Both the position numbers and the translations under genes were made by a program. This document shows positions 63,872 to 64,000 of a DNA stretch of 64,000 nucleotides, one piece after another. Within the stretch, counting starts at the first letter, position 1, and each line of letters begins with the position of its first letter. The notes below the pieces were generated by a model, which worked only from the letters and a program-made list of their open reading frames with translations, was not told the origin of the DNA and searched no databases. The stretch is from Collimonas silvisoli (lineage in GTDB: Bacteria > Pseudomonadota > Gammaproteobacteria > Burkholderiales > Burkholderiaceae_D), in NCBI RefSeq assembly GCF_018305005.1, contig NZ_JAGQEG010000020.1, forward strand, positions 1-64,000, read 5' to 3'.

Positions 63872-64000
63872 CTACCCCGGCTGCGGGGCCGGCAAGCCAG
63901 CTTCCAGCAGGCGCGCGAAAGTAGTGGCGAAATGATGGGCGTCGCCGGGCCAGCGGGCCGAGATGTAATTACCGTCTTGCACCACGAAAGCCGGGCGAAT
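63872..64000 (-). CDS. DJ-1/PfpI-family protein, C-terminal fragment (cut by window end)
   Basis: The last 42 codons of a leftward gene ending in TAG at 63872-63874. The translation contains VVQDGNYISARWPGDAHHFA, the conserved C-terminal strand and helix of DJ-1/PfpI class I glutamine amidotransferase-like proteins. The catalytic cysteine region lies outside the window. Confidence 0.8.
   Translation of the reverse strand: MRPAFVVQDGNYISARWPGDAHHFATTFARLLEAGLPAPQPG

Overview
The window looks like the chromosome of a betaproteobacterium, most likely Burkholderiales/Oxalobacteraceae (Collimonas, Herbaspirillum or a relative). This placement is inferred from the high GC, gene content and protein flavour (RlmJ, GreB, a Burkholderiales-type gated porin, an HPPD cassette); no rRNA gene is present to confirm it. 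I found no tRNA, rRNA, CRISPR array or transposase gene. 

Layout. (1) 1-9329, minus strand: one end of a natural-product cluster with an MbtH-like protein, a GT1 glycosyltransferase and a two-module NRPS (C-A-PCP-C-A-PCP-reductase). Module 1 carries a serine-type pocket. The cluster probably continues to the left, or is cut there by an IS-like end. (2) 9735-15261: PaaI-type thioesterase, a small CxxC membrane protein with a TonB receptor, and isocitrate lyase behind a palindrome-rich promoter region. (3) 15286-22555: an Lrp-type regulator divergent from a TrpX/Y-type ABC importer, then an amino-acid dehydrogenase and 4-hydroxyphenylpyruvate dioxygenase, which together make a plausible Phe/Tyr uptake and degradation unit, followed by a porin. 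(4) 22642-25361: molybdate importer modABC with a divergent ModE-like regulator. ModC and ModE both lack the molybdate-binding MOP domain. (5) 25412-35096: CLC chloride transporter, a DUF697-like protein, RlmJ, MsrB, an outer-membrane receptor/small-molecule kinase/PnuC operon that looks like vitamin salvage, and an EAL-like/HDOD signalling protein.

(6) 35657-46775: two complete chaperone-usher fimbrial operons in tandem (major pilin, chaperone, usher, two-domain tip subunit), about 5.9 kb apart in register, evidently a duplication. Each has a conserved stem-loop between pilin and chaperone genes. (7) 46803-48494: a double-domain methylglyoxal-synthase-like protein and GreB, with a paired-palindrome repeat between them. 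(8) 48600-60080: an accessory island. On the left a PAAR protein, an alpha/beta hydrolase and a small membrane protein run rightward; on the right a PAAR protein, an M35-like metallopeptidase, two paralogous exported proteins and an unknown protein run leftward. Between them lies a complete type I restriction-modification operon (hsdM-hsdS-hsdR). I read the two flanks as orphan type VI secretion cargo modules (spike tip, toxin, immunity). (9) 60088-64000: Lrp-type regulator, RBBP9-type hydrolase, YfcG-like GST, YbdL-like aminotransferase, a PIN-domain protein and the C-terminal end of a DJ-1/PfpI protein.

The most unusual material is the T6SS-like cargo island, including a probable frameshift at the start of the hydrolase gene, the near-identical internal repeat in the NRPS, and the fimbrial operon duplication with its conserved RNA hairpin.
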